Under the pieces are notes generated by a model. That model did no database searches and was not told the origin of the DNA. It saw only the letters and a program-made list of their open reading frames with translations. From contig NC_039361.1 of assembly GCF_003573695.1 (NCBI RefSeq), forward strand, positions 36,730,859 to 36,794,858: a stretch of 64,000 nt of DNA, written 5' to 3'. Shown here in pieces: positions 1 through 10,649 of this stretch; positions within the stretch are counted from its first letter, which is position 1; every line of letters begins with the position of its first letter. The translations under genes were made by a program, and so were the position numbers. The stretch comes from Papaver somniferum (lineage: Eukaryota; Streptophyta; Magnoliopsida; Ranunculales; Papaveraceae).

Positions 1-1175
1 TTTATACTTTGACTAATGATAAAGTGTTTATCAAAAAGAGGAAAAAGGAAACCCACAAAAGGGTAGCATAATTTGTCAGAGGTTTTTTTTTTCTTTACTT
101 ATGAATGGAACTAGATTATGTGTATGCAGTTTGAATATTACAACTCATGGAATTCATTTCCATTTTTGTTTTGAGCTTTGAGTTTGAATTTTGATCCATC
201 CATGCCATTTAAAGTTCTCAAGATTCTCTAAACTTTAATCTTTTTGTGGTGTAAGTTGGAGTAGGGTTGATACGAGAAATTAAAAGCTCCAGAGCCGAAG
301 AAATTTCATGTGGCAGTTATACTCGAGTCTGATTTTGTGCACATTCTGTAACAAGTGAACATGTCAAGTATACACTCTTTGGAGAAGTTGCACCTATAGA
401 CCGGAAGGTTATAAAACGGAGATTTATGTTTTAACATGCAACAGCAGTGCATTTGTTGTGGCGCGGCTTGCGCATTTGGCGCTGAGTGAACTAGGCTATC
501 ATGCTAGTTCTTCTCATAGGCTGTAATAACTCAATGGCCTTTATGCATGGGGTTATTGTACAATATTCAGAAAACAGTATGGATTATTGGAGCATATCAA
601 TAATTCCCCTGCAACTGCACTGCAGTTTGCATAAGTTAAGTATAAGAACACCTTTCTTCCTTACACAAAGTGGTTGCCCCAAATTTGTTCCATGGTGTCA
701 AAATCCACAGTGGATTGCACTATATAACACTCTATTTTAAGGGAAAATATCTATCTTTTTTTTCTTGGTAGGTCAAAGAATAAGCCCTAGTTGGTGAATC
801 TTAATACCCATTGGATTCTAAAAACATTTGGATCAAATTTTTAACATTAGCTGAATCCCATTAACAGAAACAATTCAATATCCAAACACAACGAGTTAAA
901 AATGAGGATTCTGTTTATGTGGGGGCAAAGAAAAAGGGCATCATGAATTTACAAAATGAGTAAAATCAAACACAACCTTAAAAGTCTGATACTAAAATTG
1001 ATCATCATTTATATTTGCATCAAGCCTTTGTGGTGGAGATTGCCGTATACAGTTTAAAGGCTGTACAACTTATATGTTCCTTATCGTTTTAGCTTTATAT
1101 GTATGCCCCATCATTTTTGCCAAAACTACGTAGTCATAGTGTCAACCTTCAACGACCCTTCACGTGGTAATAGCG
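1..1175. other. AT-rich intergenic stretch
   Basis: I see no coding region, RNA gene or repeat boundary here. One short open frame at 501-740 has no domain or composition signal and is most likely chance. The stretch stops at the T-rich run that marks the LINE tail. Confidence 0.5.
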
Positions 1176-1207
1176 TTTTTATTTTATTTTATTCTTTTTA
1201 TTCTTAA
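1176..1207 (-). other. LINE 3' A-rich tail
   Basis: On the plus strand this is a T-rich run with sparse A and C, so on the LINE's own strand it is A-rich and lies just past the C-terminal coding part. It is probably a degenerate poly(A) tail. Confidence 0.55.
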
Positions 1208-1278
1208 TAGAAAATAGAAGAGAAGCTCAACTGAGCTACCTACTCAAAGGTACAGCAAGATGATCATCTCGGCTATGT

Positions 1279-4200
1279 CTAGGGCCAAGGTGGCCCCTCA
1301 AAATTAACAGAGTTTGGAATAGACTGTAATGCTGTTAAAAATAAATGAAGGTTTGGACCTTTCCAGTTAAAGTTTTGAAGTAAAGAAGAATGACTAGATA
1401 GCCTAGCTAAGTTGGCAGCAATAGTGTTTTGCAGTGGAGCTAGCTTGATAAGCCTGCCTAACACAAAGTCAATTGCTTCAAAATTCCTGTCATCACTTTG
1501 AGTATAATCTCCTTGAAATCTTTCCTGAACTTCTAGTTGGTATCCTGTCTGAATGGCTTGTAATATTTCTTCTTCCTCTGCTGCAAAATCAATGTTAGTC
1601 TTTTGCATTTCCTTTCCCCAAGTCAGTGCTAATTGAGCTCCTCTGCTTGCTCTGCTGAGTCCAGTTGTTGAGTCTTTGATGTTCCTTGCTCCCACACATT
1701 GACCTGAGAAAGACAGTGCCACAAAAGCAAAGTTAATATAAGATGGTAAATCACTATTATCCATGTTATTGCTTACTTCCAAGATGTGTATGCTAATAGT
1801 GATTCCAAATTTTTATTTATTGTTTCTGAAGACTACTAAGTCTTAGGTTCTGATCATTAGTATTCTCCTGGTAGTAGAGATTATTTAGAATATGCCCTGG
1901 GTTGTGATTCACTCTACTAAAGGTGCATAGATGTTGAGTGATTTTCAGAGCAGTAACAACAGCAGTAGGGCCTATATTTCTGAAGACCAAATCGCATCTA
2001 GCTTTCCAGATGGACCAAAAAATAGTAGCAAATATGGCATTCCAGCTAGCAATGGGATTGTTAGAATGAAACCAACTGTTGAACCAATCATGGAAGGATC
2101 TGTAGGCAGTAAAAAGTTGATGATTCTACCCCAAAGAGTTTTGCCTAAACATCAGAGGCAGCTGGGGCAGGCCAACAGAACATGAGTGATGTCTTCAGGA
2201 ACATTCTTGCAGAAGGTGCATATGGGGTCAATTTAGTTCAAGATGCTACCTGACTTGGCATTGGTTGGGAGAATGCCATGAGTACACTTCCATGTGAAAA
2301 GTTGAATAGCTGGGGTAGTGTCAAGTTTCTAGTTTTCCTTTCAAGGAGCTATGAGAGTATCATTAGCATATTTATCATTAATTTGCTTGTCATATAGGGA
2401 TTTGACAGTGAATTTAATTGTATGAGTTAAGCTCCACCTTATAGTGTCTTCAGAATTAGGATTATGGTGTCTCTGGAAAATAAGGTTTTGAATATCCTGA
2501 GTAAACCAGAGAGCTGGGATATTTGTGTCCCACTCTCCATGAGTATTGAAAAGTTTATTGACTGTTTTTGAGGCTTGAAGGGCATTGAGGGGGTTTTTGG
2601 ATTATGTCAGGTAGGTTATCAATCCATCTATCTTCCCAAATGTGAATATTAGTGCCATCCCCTATCTTCCAGATGTAATATTTTTGAATGCAAGAGATGC
2701 CTTCCAGAATTCCTTTCCATATCCAAGAATCAGTATTCTTTTGCTTGGTATCCATTCTGATAACTTCTTGATTTGGAAAATGAGATGCCTGCATAGGTGC
2801 TGCTCCAGAGAGAGTTTGGTTCTTCAATGAATCTCCAAGCAATTTTTGAAATCATAGCTAGATTGAAGTATTCCATATTTTTGAATCCCAATCCCCCTAG
2901 ATCCTTTGGTTTGTTGACAACATCCCATGTAATGTAGAATAAGCCTTTAGATTTATTTTGCTCTTTGTTCCAAAAGAAGTCCCTTTGTATAACATTAATC
3001 TCTTTACACTGAAGCAATTAATTTGGTAAATGTTGGATGTTGAGGTGACAGTTTGGATCATAATAACTTTTCCAACTGTTGATAAATTAGTTTTCCAACC
3101 AACAAGTCTGTGTTTTAATTTATCTACACAATGCTTAAAGGCTTGAACTTTGCTTCTATTGGTGAAGAGAGGGGAGCCCAAGTATTTATTTATAGTGCTG
3201 ATCCTTTGGACATGCAAGGCATCACTTATGTTGTCTGCAATGTCTGGAGCAGTGTTCTTGCTGAAGAAGATTCCTGATTTAGCAAAATTGATCAACTGTC
3301 CAGAGGATTGACCAAAATCTTGGAAAATCTTGATTAGATTGTTACATTCTTCCACATTGGCTTTGCAGAAAATCATGCAGTCATCAGCAAAGAGAAGGTG
3401 ATTAATGGAAGGAGCTTCACTGCAGATTTGTGTTCCATGTATAAGGTCCTGCGATTCTGCATATATCAGATATCTAGAGAGGGCCTCCATGTAGAATAAG
3501 AATAGGTAAGGTGAGAGGGGATCTCCTTGTCTGAGTCCTCTAGTTGGTTTGAAGAAATTTCCAGGAGAACCATTAACCAACACAGCAAGGTTAGTGGTGG
3601 AGATGCATTGATGAATTAGGTTGCACCATTGAGTGTTGAATCCCATTTGGGTCATAACTTTGGTAAGAAATTCCCAGTTGACCATATCAAAAGCTTTGGC
3701 CATATCAATCTTAATGCCCATAGTTCCATTAGCTCATTTTTTTCCCTTTTTTGGTGTTCATATGGTGTATAAGTTCATGAGCTATGGCTATGTTGTCAGA
3801 GATTTGTCTGCCATGAATAAAAGCATATTGAAATGAGGATATAAGTTTGGGTAGAAGAGGTTTGAGTCTTTGAGAAAGAAGTCTGGATATGATTTTTTAA
3901 GTGGTATTACATAAGGATATAGGTCTGAAATGAGATGGGGTAGTTGGATTCTCAGTTTTGGGGATGAGAGAAATGAAAGTAGAATTCATCTCTTTAAGAA
4001 GAAAGCCAAATGTGAAGAAGTTTTGAACCATGTTGATGATGTCTTCACCTGTAACTTCCCAGTTATCTTGGAAAAAATTTGGTGGGAAGCCATTTGGACC
4101 TGGAGCCTTATTTCCTGCCATACTAAATAGAATATCTTTGATTTCAACTGCATCAGGGATCCTTAAAGATTATTATTCTCAGTGTTGGTGATAGTGGTGG

Positions 4201-5460
4201 TGATGAGATTTATGAGGGATTGATTGGTGGTTATAGGTTTAGCAGTAGCCATAGTAGCAAAATGGTTGGTGAAGTAAAGGGCTATCTCATTACTGTTATG
4301 TATCCAAGAGCCATCTTCCTGTTAGATTGAAATAATTTTATTCCTTCTATATCTTTTCTTAGCAGAGATGTGGAAAAAGCTGGTCTTTTTATCTCCAAGC
4401 TTGATGAGCTGATCTCTGCTTTTAGTCTTCCAAAAACTTTCTTGAATATTTTGCCAATGTTCAACTCTCTTCTTAGCCTCTCTGATTGCCTGTCCTCAGT
4501 TATTGTTGAATTGATTTTTGGTGATCCATTCCAAGTGTTGTAGACTGTCTTCAAGGTTTGTCTTGATGTTTCCATATATTTCCTCGTTCCATTTCTTTAA
4601 TTTGACTTTAATATCTCTTAGCTTCCTAGCAATCTTGATAGCAAGAGAACCTTTGTGCTGAGTCTTCCAGCATCCATCTATGATTTCTTTACAGTCTTTT
4701 TGATCAAGCCAGGGACCAAAGAATTTGAAGGGAATGTGTCCTTGCTTCCAGTTAGGATTGGTATTGAGAAGAATGGGGTTATGATCAGAGCCAATGGCAG
4801 GAAGGTTGGAGATGGTGGAATTTGGGTGAATTTCAAGCCAACTTTCATTGGTTAGGCCTCTATCTAATCTTTTGTTCCGTGATATGAGGACCCACTCTTC
4901 TGTTAGTTCATGTGAATGGACATTCAGTGTATCCCAAATCAGTAAGACTATCTGCTTCCAATTTCTCCAAAAAAATGTTAGCTTCATGAGAATCAATAGG
5001 ATGTTGGCTGAATTTTTCATGATCATGCAACACAAAGTTCAGATCACCCATTATCAACCAAGGTAGGTTGTTAATCTTATCAGTATTTTCTATCATTTTC
5101 CAGGAATGCAATTTATCAAGAGTAGTGTAAGGACTGCCATAGTAGACTGTGAGTAACCAAGGGTCCCCTACACTAGGGTAAACAGTGACACTAATATGAT
5201 TGTTGGAGAAATCTTGTATAGTGATCTTTATGTTGGTTTTCCAGGCTAAGACAAGGCCACCAGCAGTTTTATTTTTCCCTTTAGGTTCTACAAACCAGAA
5301 GTTAGTGACTCCTATATTGATAAGGATAGTCTTTAGATTTCTAGTTTGTTGCTTGGTTTCAGATAAGAAAAATATGTCTGGATTATGCTTATTTAACATA
5401 TTATTAAGATGTCTACTAGTATTGGGTTTTCCTAATCCTTGACAGTTCCAAGTTAAAATA
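1279..5460 (-). pseudogene. LINE ORF2 (endonuclease, reverse transcriptase, zf-RVT)
   Basis: The ORF2 product of L1-type LINEs nicks target DNA and reverse-transcribes the element RNA at the nick. Visible landmarks are TWNCQG near 5450, GDLNF and SDHNPI (near 4785) of the endonuclease fold; KAPGPNGF, GLRQGDPLSPYLF and the catalytic FADD (3380-3391) of the reverse transcriptase; then a zinc segment near 2310-2140 with a CTFC pair and a downstream His-Cys pair. The last open part (1782-1279) sits where the C-terminal RNase H-like domain lies in plant LINEs, but similarity is weak. At least six frame changes or stops break it, two of them inside the zinc segment. Confidence 0.85.
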
Positions 5461-5689
5461 GAGAAAAATTGCCAGAAGTAGGAAACAGAAGGATAAGTGA
5501 ATATGATGATTATGTATCCTAAGTAGGGAGTTCTATGCATCATATTTGTACTGTGAGCAACTATACTATACCAGTAAATTGTCATCACAGCATGAGTAAT
5601 CTTGATAAATAAATAATTCAAGCTTAGAGAGAGATTGATAAGAATAGAAAGATGCATATTAGGAGTTAGAAAAGGATTTGCTCCCTTAA

Positions 5690-7215
5690 GGTTGCCAGTA
5701 GTCATATCATTCAGTTGGTCCTCCTCCATTTGCATTATTTGATTGTTGATCTTCTTAGTGGGCTGATTTTGATTCGATTGATGGGAGAGATTTCCATTAG
5801 ATCTAGAAGGGATGAAAAGTTTTCTTTTTGGATCCATAATCTGAGGATGAAATTCAGTGTCTACATCCTTGAGTTTGAACACCTTCTTTTTTCTTTCCCA
5901 AAGCATCTTCTTTGGGGTGTTGAATTCTTCATTGATTTGATTTTGTATGTCTAACAATGAAGGAAGGGATTCAAAAATATTTGGAGCTAAGTGATTGGTG
6001 TTTGGGTATTGATTAGCATTGTTGGTTTTTGGGAAAAATATTCTCAGGATTGATAGTATTCTTCACACCATCCTCAGGAGTTGTATGATATTTCCTAACA
6101 ACAACTTTAATGTTGATACTCTTCTTCATCATCATTTTATCCTTTGTTTTGCAACTTTCAATGAGTTTTTTATGCCTTTTCTGACATGCTATGACCTCAA
6201 TGTTAGTAGTTGGTATTTCTCCACTGATGGATTGGTGCATACCAGCTTTAAAGATAATGTAGTCTTCTGGACCATCAAGTTCTTCTGAACTGTTTTTGAT
6301 GAGGATTTGCCTCTGTGCTAGCCTCATTTTGATTGCAAACTCCTTAGCAGCATCTTTTTCTGAGTAGTTCCTTCTTTTGATAATGTTTTGAGGGCTACTG
6401 GTATTTGAGATGGTTGAGGTGTTGGATGTTGTGGGATAAGAGGTATTGAGGTTAGATGGATGGGTATTGTGTGTGACATTCTTAGGATTTTCTTATTTTG
6501 CCTCACACAGAGGTCCAGGATGGTCAAGGATTCTGCAAACTTTGCAGAAAGCAACGCCGTTCAAAGCATAAGCCATCTCCAGCCAGTATGAGGTGGTAGG
6601 ATTTTCATAAGCATCAAAGCCAAATTTTAGAGCTCTAGATACATCAATAGTTAAGAGAACTTCCAAATTCTTTTCATCTCCATCTCTTCCATAAGATTTT
6701 TTAGCTTCTTGAACTATTCCAACAGGTTTAAGAATGTTTATTATATCAGGGATGATATGCCTGGGAATTCTTTTAACCAGTGCCCAAATTCTAACTTTGT
6801 AGAAGTTTGCTTCATCTATGAAATCAGGTCCAGCAGGAGGAAATTCAGTTAGAACTATGAGTTTGTCAAAGATTCCTCTTGTACCTCCTCTTCTAAAGAC
6901 ATTATAGTCTTCTATGCTGCCAAGTTTGATAGAAGAATAGTTCCTTCTCTTTTTCTAAAGGTTCACCTCTGCATTTCTTCTGAGCTCCCAATTTGAGTTA
7001 ATGAACCTTGAGATATTTATAGTTTCATGAGATATTTTGCTACAATATCTGCCAATAAAGACCCATTTCCAATCTGCTTTCTTTTTAGGTAAAGTATTCT
7101 CAGAATTGATAAATACTTTAGGAAACAGATCCTCAGGGATGTTTAGTGAAGAATTCATTTGTTCAACAAGAGTCTCTACTTGATCAGTGGGTTTAGTTCC
7201 TGAAGAGGAATCCAT
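5690..7215 (-). pseudogene. LINE ORF1 (DUF4283-like plus CCHC knuckle)
   Basis: ORF1 of plant LINEs makes an RNA-binding protein that coats the element RNA. The start is placed at the ATG at 7215 (MDSSSGTK), because the open frame upstream has UTR-like composition. A DUF4283-like region (WVFIGRY near the start, then VRIWALVKRIP) is followed by a knuckle CKVC-(x4)-H-(x4)-C around 6540. A low-complexity Ser/Thr/Pro linker and a basic C-terminal part follow. An in-frame stop just after residue 85 and at least one later stop show that it is not functional. Its tail runs in frame into sequence upstream of ORF2. Confidence 0.75.
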
Positions 7216-7470
7216 GGAAGTAGTTCTAATGGTGGTGGCGATGATGTGGGTGAATGAGAGAAATGTGTTATGAGTAGGACTGAGGTTACAAACTTTAATT
7301 TGAATTCTGATGTGTAGGTATGTTGTATACTGATGGTACAATTTGTTGTGTTGTTGCAGGTGATAGGGATGTTGCTTAATATTCCAAATATTAACATAGA
7401 TGAAGTACAAGCACCATGTGATATCAATGTGATTCCAATCCCTGTGAGAGAGACCTGTCAATAAGCCAAT

Positions 7471-7758
7471 TTCCAGAGCATTACAAAATATGCTTATGAT
7501 AATGTTTGGTTAGCCCGTGATTTCTATTTATGGTAAAGAGTTCTAATGTATTAGCAAATTTGAGAATTTGAGCATGCATAGGAAATCTAAGTTTAATGTT
7601 CATAATATTTAAACTAGTTAAATGGTACTCTTCATGAAAGCACAACTTAAGGACAAAGTCATGAAAAAACATAAATAAGTTGTACCAACGTATGAGGGAT
7701 GTACTTAGCTTTAGATGATGTCTTTGTTCATCCGCTTTGGAGACAATCTTGAGAAGGG
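7471..7758. other. unassigned spacer between LINE and copia remnant
   Basis: AT-rich sequence with no recognisable domain. It may be the eroded 3' end (end of RNase H, LTR) of the copia remnant to its right, or the 5' UTR of the LINE to its left. Confidence 0.35.
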
Positions 7759-8375
7759 CTAGTGGATAGCTTCCTTAACATCCTTTGTCACAACAATATA
7801 CTCTTCCACCGTAGTAGACAAAGCTATGATTGATTGTAACATAAGCCTCCAACTGATAGGTCCTCTACGCAATGTAAAACAATACCCCGAAGTAGAATGA
7901 CACTTATCTTTATCACCCACATAATCTGTATCAACAAATCCACAGAAATTGAAACTCTGCTCCTTCTCAAACACTAAACCAATATCGAAGCTCCCTTGAA
8001 GATATCTCAAAATTCCCTTCATCGCGTACCAATGTGCTCTCTCAGGGTTAGCCATATACTGACTAACTAAACCAACTGCTTGTGCAATATCCGGACGAGC
8101 ACAAACCATATAACATACATCAAAGAACCTAACACATTCGCGTATAGAACATTTGACAGAAACTCTTTCTCCACAGTTGTAGTAGGACACAACTGTTTTG
8201 ATAACTTAACTATGGGCGGTATTGGAACACTAATAGCTTTGGAGTTATGCATTCCAAAGCGACGAAGAACCTTCTCAAGGTAGGATTTCTGAATAAGACA
8301 TAACTTCTCCTTTGACGTATCTCGAGTAATATCCATACCCAAAATCTTCTTAGCCAGACCCAAATATTTTTCCAC
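7759..8375 (-). pseudogene. Tork-like copia element: end of RT and RNase H
   Basis: Two overlapping frames carry the C-terminal half of a Ty1/copia polymerase: KKILGMDI and the PLSP-type spacer of the reverse transcriptase, then ARPDIAQAVGLVSQYM, a GFVDTDYVGD-type RNase H segment (catalytic Asp) and STSGYCFTL, ending near KEAIH. The N-terminal half with the catalytic YVDD is missing because the sequence jumps straight from integrase to this point at about 8376. A frameshift lies near 8190. Part of the element split by the 8942-44849 insertion. Confidence 0.85.
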
Positions 8376-8386
8376 TTCTTAAACAC

Positions 8387-8941
8387 CTAGGTGACTTCAT
8401 TCTTATGCTTCATGGTGTAAAGCCAAACTCTCCTCGAAAAGTCATTGATAAAGGTCACGAACCACCTAGCACCTCCCGTATAAACTGTACGAGAGGGACC
8501 CCAAACATCCGAATGGATGTAATCTAACATACCCTGCGTGTGGTGTACAGCGGTACCAAAACTACTTCTACATTGCTTCTCGAAGATACAATGCTCACAG
8601 AAATCAAGCTTGCAAGTCTTCTCACCACCAAGCAATCATGTACTACTCAACACGGACATACCTTTCTAACTCATATTCCCAAGACGCATATGCCATAAAC
8701 ATGCTGACTCCACCTGTTTCTCATCAATTGATTGAGAAACTATAGCTCCACCACAAACTATATCTCCTTGTAATAAATATAAATTACCATGTCTTTCATC
8801 GGTCATCTTCAAACTAGCATCGTAGAATACCTTCAAGAATCCATATTCAGTAACATACTTGTATCCAAGAGATTCAAGTATTCATAACGGAATCAAACTC
8901 TTTCTCAAATCTGGAACATGTCTAACCTCTGAAACTGTTGT
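8387..8941 (-). pseudogene. Tork-like copia element: GAG-pre-integrase and start of integrase
   Basis: Reading leftwards from 8941 one sees the end of the protease region (RHVPDLRKSLI), LGYKYVTEYG, the GAG-pre-integrase motif ACLWHMRLGNMS, an integrase zinc part (CEHCIFEKQ) and the first catalytic Asp region (DYIHSDVWGPS). It then stops inside the integrase, where an internal deletion joins it to the RT remnant. Two stops are visible, near 8890 and 8665. Its frame lines up with the protease part at 44850, which shows that both pieces were one element. Confidence 0.85.
8937..8941. repeat. target-site duplication GTTGT (pair at 44850-44854)
   Basis: Identical 5-bp copies flank the 8942-44849 block. 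Taking out the block and one copy restores the copia reading frame, which confirms the boundaries. Confidence 0.85.
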
Positions 8942-9214
8942 TGTAATGACCCGTCCCTCTAACGATAATGTCCCCACTTAACCACTGCGATTATCCGACA
9001 GTGTGGGGTTTTCAGCGGACATCGCAGCGGTAATCCAGCAGAAACTTCCCGGATGCTCACCCATCCCTGGATTTCTCCCGCTCGAGCACGCTTGACTGCA
9101 GATTTTTCAGCCAACTCTGGAACCAATTGTGCTAAAAAGGCCTCGGTGTTAGGAAAGGACAAATCATTACTTATATTCCATTCGGCGAACCACTGCCGGA
9201 ATCGGGGTATTACA
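8942..9214 (-). repeat. TRIM-like LTR, copy 1 (3' LTR of the block)
   Basis: A 273-bp copy with TGTAAT and ATTACA ends, closely similar to the copies at 42415-42685 and 42970-43198. It is the outermost left end of the block. Confidence 0.8.
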
Positions 9215-9309
9215 GTACCACCACCTTAACTTGGAGTCGTCCCCGGCTCCAAAATATATTTGCAAGACCAGATCCCTGACGTTCCCCGCCCTTCATGAGA
9301 AGCACCTGG
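9215..9309 (-). repeat. TRIM-like internal region, left piece
   Basis: Continues at 32094-32158 once the Sirevirus nest is removed; compare the uninterrupted version at 42686-42838. The purine tract next to the LTR reads AAGGTGGTGG on the minus strand. The last five bases (CCTGG) are the duplication made by the Sirevirus solo LTR. Confidence 0.75.
9305..9309. repeat. target-site duplication CCTGG (pair at 32089-32093)
   Basis: Flanks the outer Sirevirus solo LTR. The uninterrupted TRIM copy near 42770-42790 shows the empty site with a single CCTGG. Confidence 0.9.
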
Positions 9310-9885
9310 TGTTAGAGCACTGCTCGGTCGAACTCGCAAGTGTTTCTATCTCAAGCTTTTTTGTCGGATTAGGATAGAAAGTGTAGTTGAGCATTAGACT
9401 TCACGACATTCATCGATTGAAGACGAATTACTACTAAGGGGAGCTTGTGGAACTTCATCAACAAAAGGTATGTGGACACCTGAACTCATATATTACTCAA
9501 AAGTTTATCTACTCTATCTCCTATTTGAGACAAAAGTCGTATAACTATATACACTTCAATTACGCACATTTGATATTTCGAGTTGATTTTAACTCGCTTA
9601 CATATTTCTCGAAATATGTGTTGGTAAGCTTTCTCTTTAACCAAGTTCATCTTATATTTTTGAAGAAAGTCAAAAGATGATCATGTGAAAATTGCCTGGT
9701 AACATCTTACATGATTTGTGTGAGACAGTCATTTGATGTAGACTCGGAATGTTTCGTATTGATCATTCAATCACTTGAAAATTTCTTTGAAGCTAATATT
9801 TTGTGTGAGGTAGCTATTATCGTCTTCCGAGAATGTTTCAATGGTTGAAATGAGAGTTTAGAACAATTAAATATAAGCACAGTAT

Positions 9886-10115
9886 GCGTACTTGCATATG
9901 TGTAATCCAAGTCCGGGAACCATGGTATGCATACCCGTATGTGTACTGATTGGTTTAGTAGAGGTCCGGGAACTAAGTACGCATACCGGTACGCGTACTG
10001 GCGTGAGGTTCAAGTTCCGGGACTTTACTGAGTTTGGTGGTATGCGTACCCGTTCGCATACTGGCGAACCCAAACTTAATCCGACCACTAAGGTATGCGT
10101 ACCCGTTTGCATACT
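9886..10115. repeat. GTATGCGTAC-type palindromic microrepeats in LTR
   Basis: Five imperfect copies of a palindromic unit of the form GGTATGCGTACCCGTACGCG are spaced about 50 bp apart. The same cluster occurs at 11247-11450 and 29195-29400 in the other LTRs of this family. Clusters of short palindromic motifs in LTRs are known from Sireviruses. Confidence 0.8.
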
Positions 10116-10587
10116 TGAGTGGGTTATGTTCTAAAATCGGTTTGTTCATGAACTTATACATTTATATAATAAGGAATGCAATCTTTTGCAAAATGTGGTT
10201 ATAATGTTCATGACTTGATTCGAGTGAATCAAAACCGATTTTGCTTCAATTGTGTCTTGTATTTTTCTATGAGAATATAAACAATTGAACAACTCTAAAA
10301 CTAGTTTCATTTGAGTCATTTGAACTAGTTATGGTTAAGATGAATAAGATTGATATTAAAGTGTTCATATGGCTAACTTAAGTTAACTATTGTTGAGCCA
10401 ACAAAGGTGTACACGTTTAAGTTTGGTTACTCATATCTAAATGAAGTCACTTTTCATTTGTGTGTAACAAGCTAAGTTCGATCTAACGGTTGAAAGATAT
10501 TAGCTTGAGTCTATATAGAAATCTAACGGTGAGTATTGAGTGCTTTGTTACCAAGGTAGTATTGATTGCAAACCCTGATTTTAAGAC

Positions 10588-10595
10588 TATATAAA
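10588..10595 (+). promoter_or_regulatory. TATA box of Sirevirus LTR
   Basis: TATATAAA followed by GGAGAACTC, at the same LTR position as the copies at 14721 and 29872. Confidence 0.6.
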
Positions 10596-10644
10596 GGAGA
10601 ACTCTAGCAACTGGGAAACCTAATCCCCACACCTCATGTGCGAT

Positions 10645-10649
10645 AATAG
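10645..10649. repeat. target-site duplication AATAG (pair at 31002-31006)
   Basis: Direct 5-bp repeat flanking the full-length Sirevirus. Removing the insert and one copy restores a continuous LTR. Confidence 0.9.

Larger units (their letters stand above)
1176..7470 (-). mobile_element. L1-type LINE, decayed
   Basis: Non-LTR retrotransposon read on the minus strand. In order from right to left it has an ORF1 with a nucleic-acid-binding domain and CCHC knuckle (7215 to about 5690), then ORF2 with an APE-type endonuclease (about 5460-4780), reverse transcriptase (about 4121-2900), a zf-RVT zinc-binding segment (about 2310-2140) and a C-terminal region (1782-1279). The tail is A-rich on the minus strand (1176-1207). 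Several stops and frameshifts interrupt both ORFs, so it is dead. The 5' end near 7470 is a guess, and I found no target-site duplication. Confidence 0.85.
9310..10649 (+). repeat. Sirevirus solo LTR, left 1340 bp
   Basis: Begins TGTTAGAGCACTG like the other LTRs of the family and ends at the AATAG target site. Its other part is 31002-32088, giving an original length of about 2.42 kb. No internal coding region belongs to it, so it is a solo LTR later split by a family member. Confidence 0.85.

Noticed and set aside
501..740. 79-codon frame in the left spacer
   Set aside because: No domain, no codon or context signal; chance frame in AT-rich sequence.
7176..7461. Longer LINE ORF1 starting at 7461
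   Set aside because: The extra N-terminal text is His/Tyr/Ile-rich and UTR-like; ATG 7215 begins the conserved part.
9867..10161. Repeat-bearing small proteins in Sirevirus LTRs (also 11150-11495 and 29081-29432)
   Set aside because: These frames come from the palindromic GTATGCGTAC microrepeats and lie in LTRs on the non-coding strand or without a start context.
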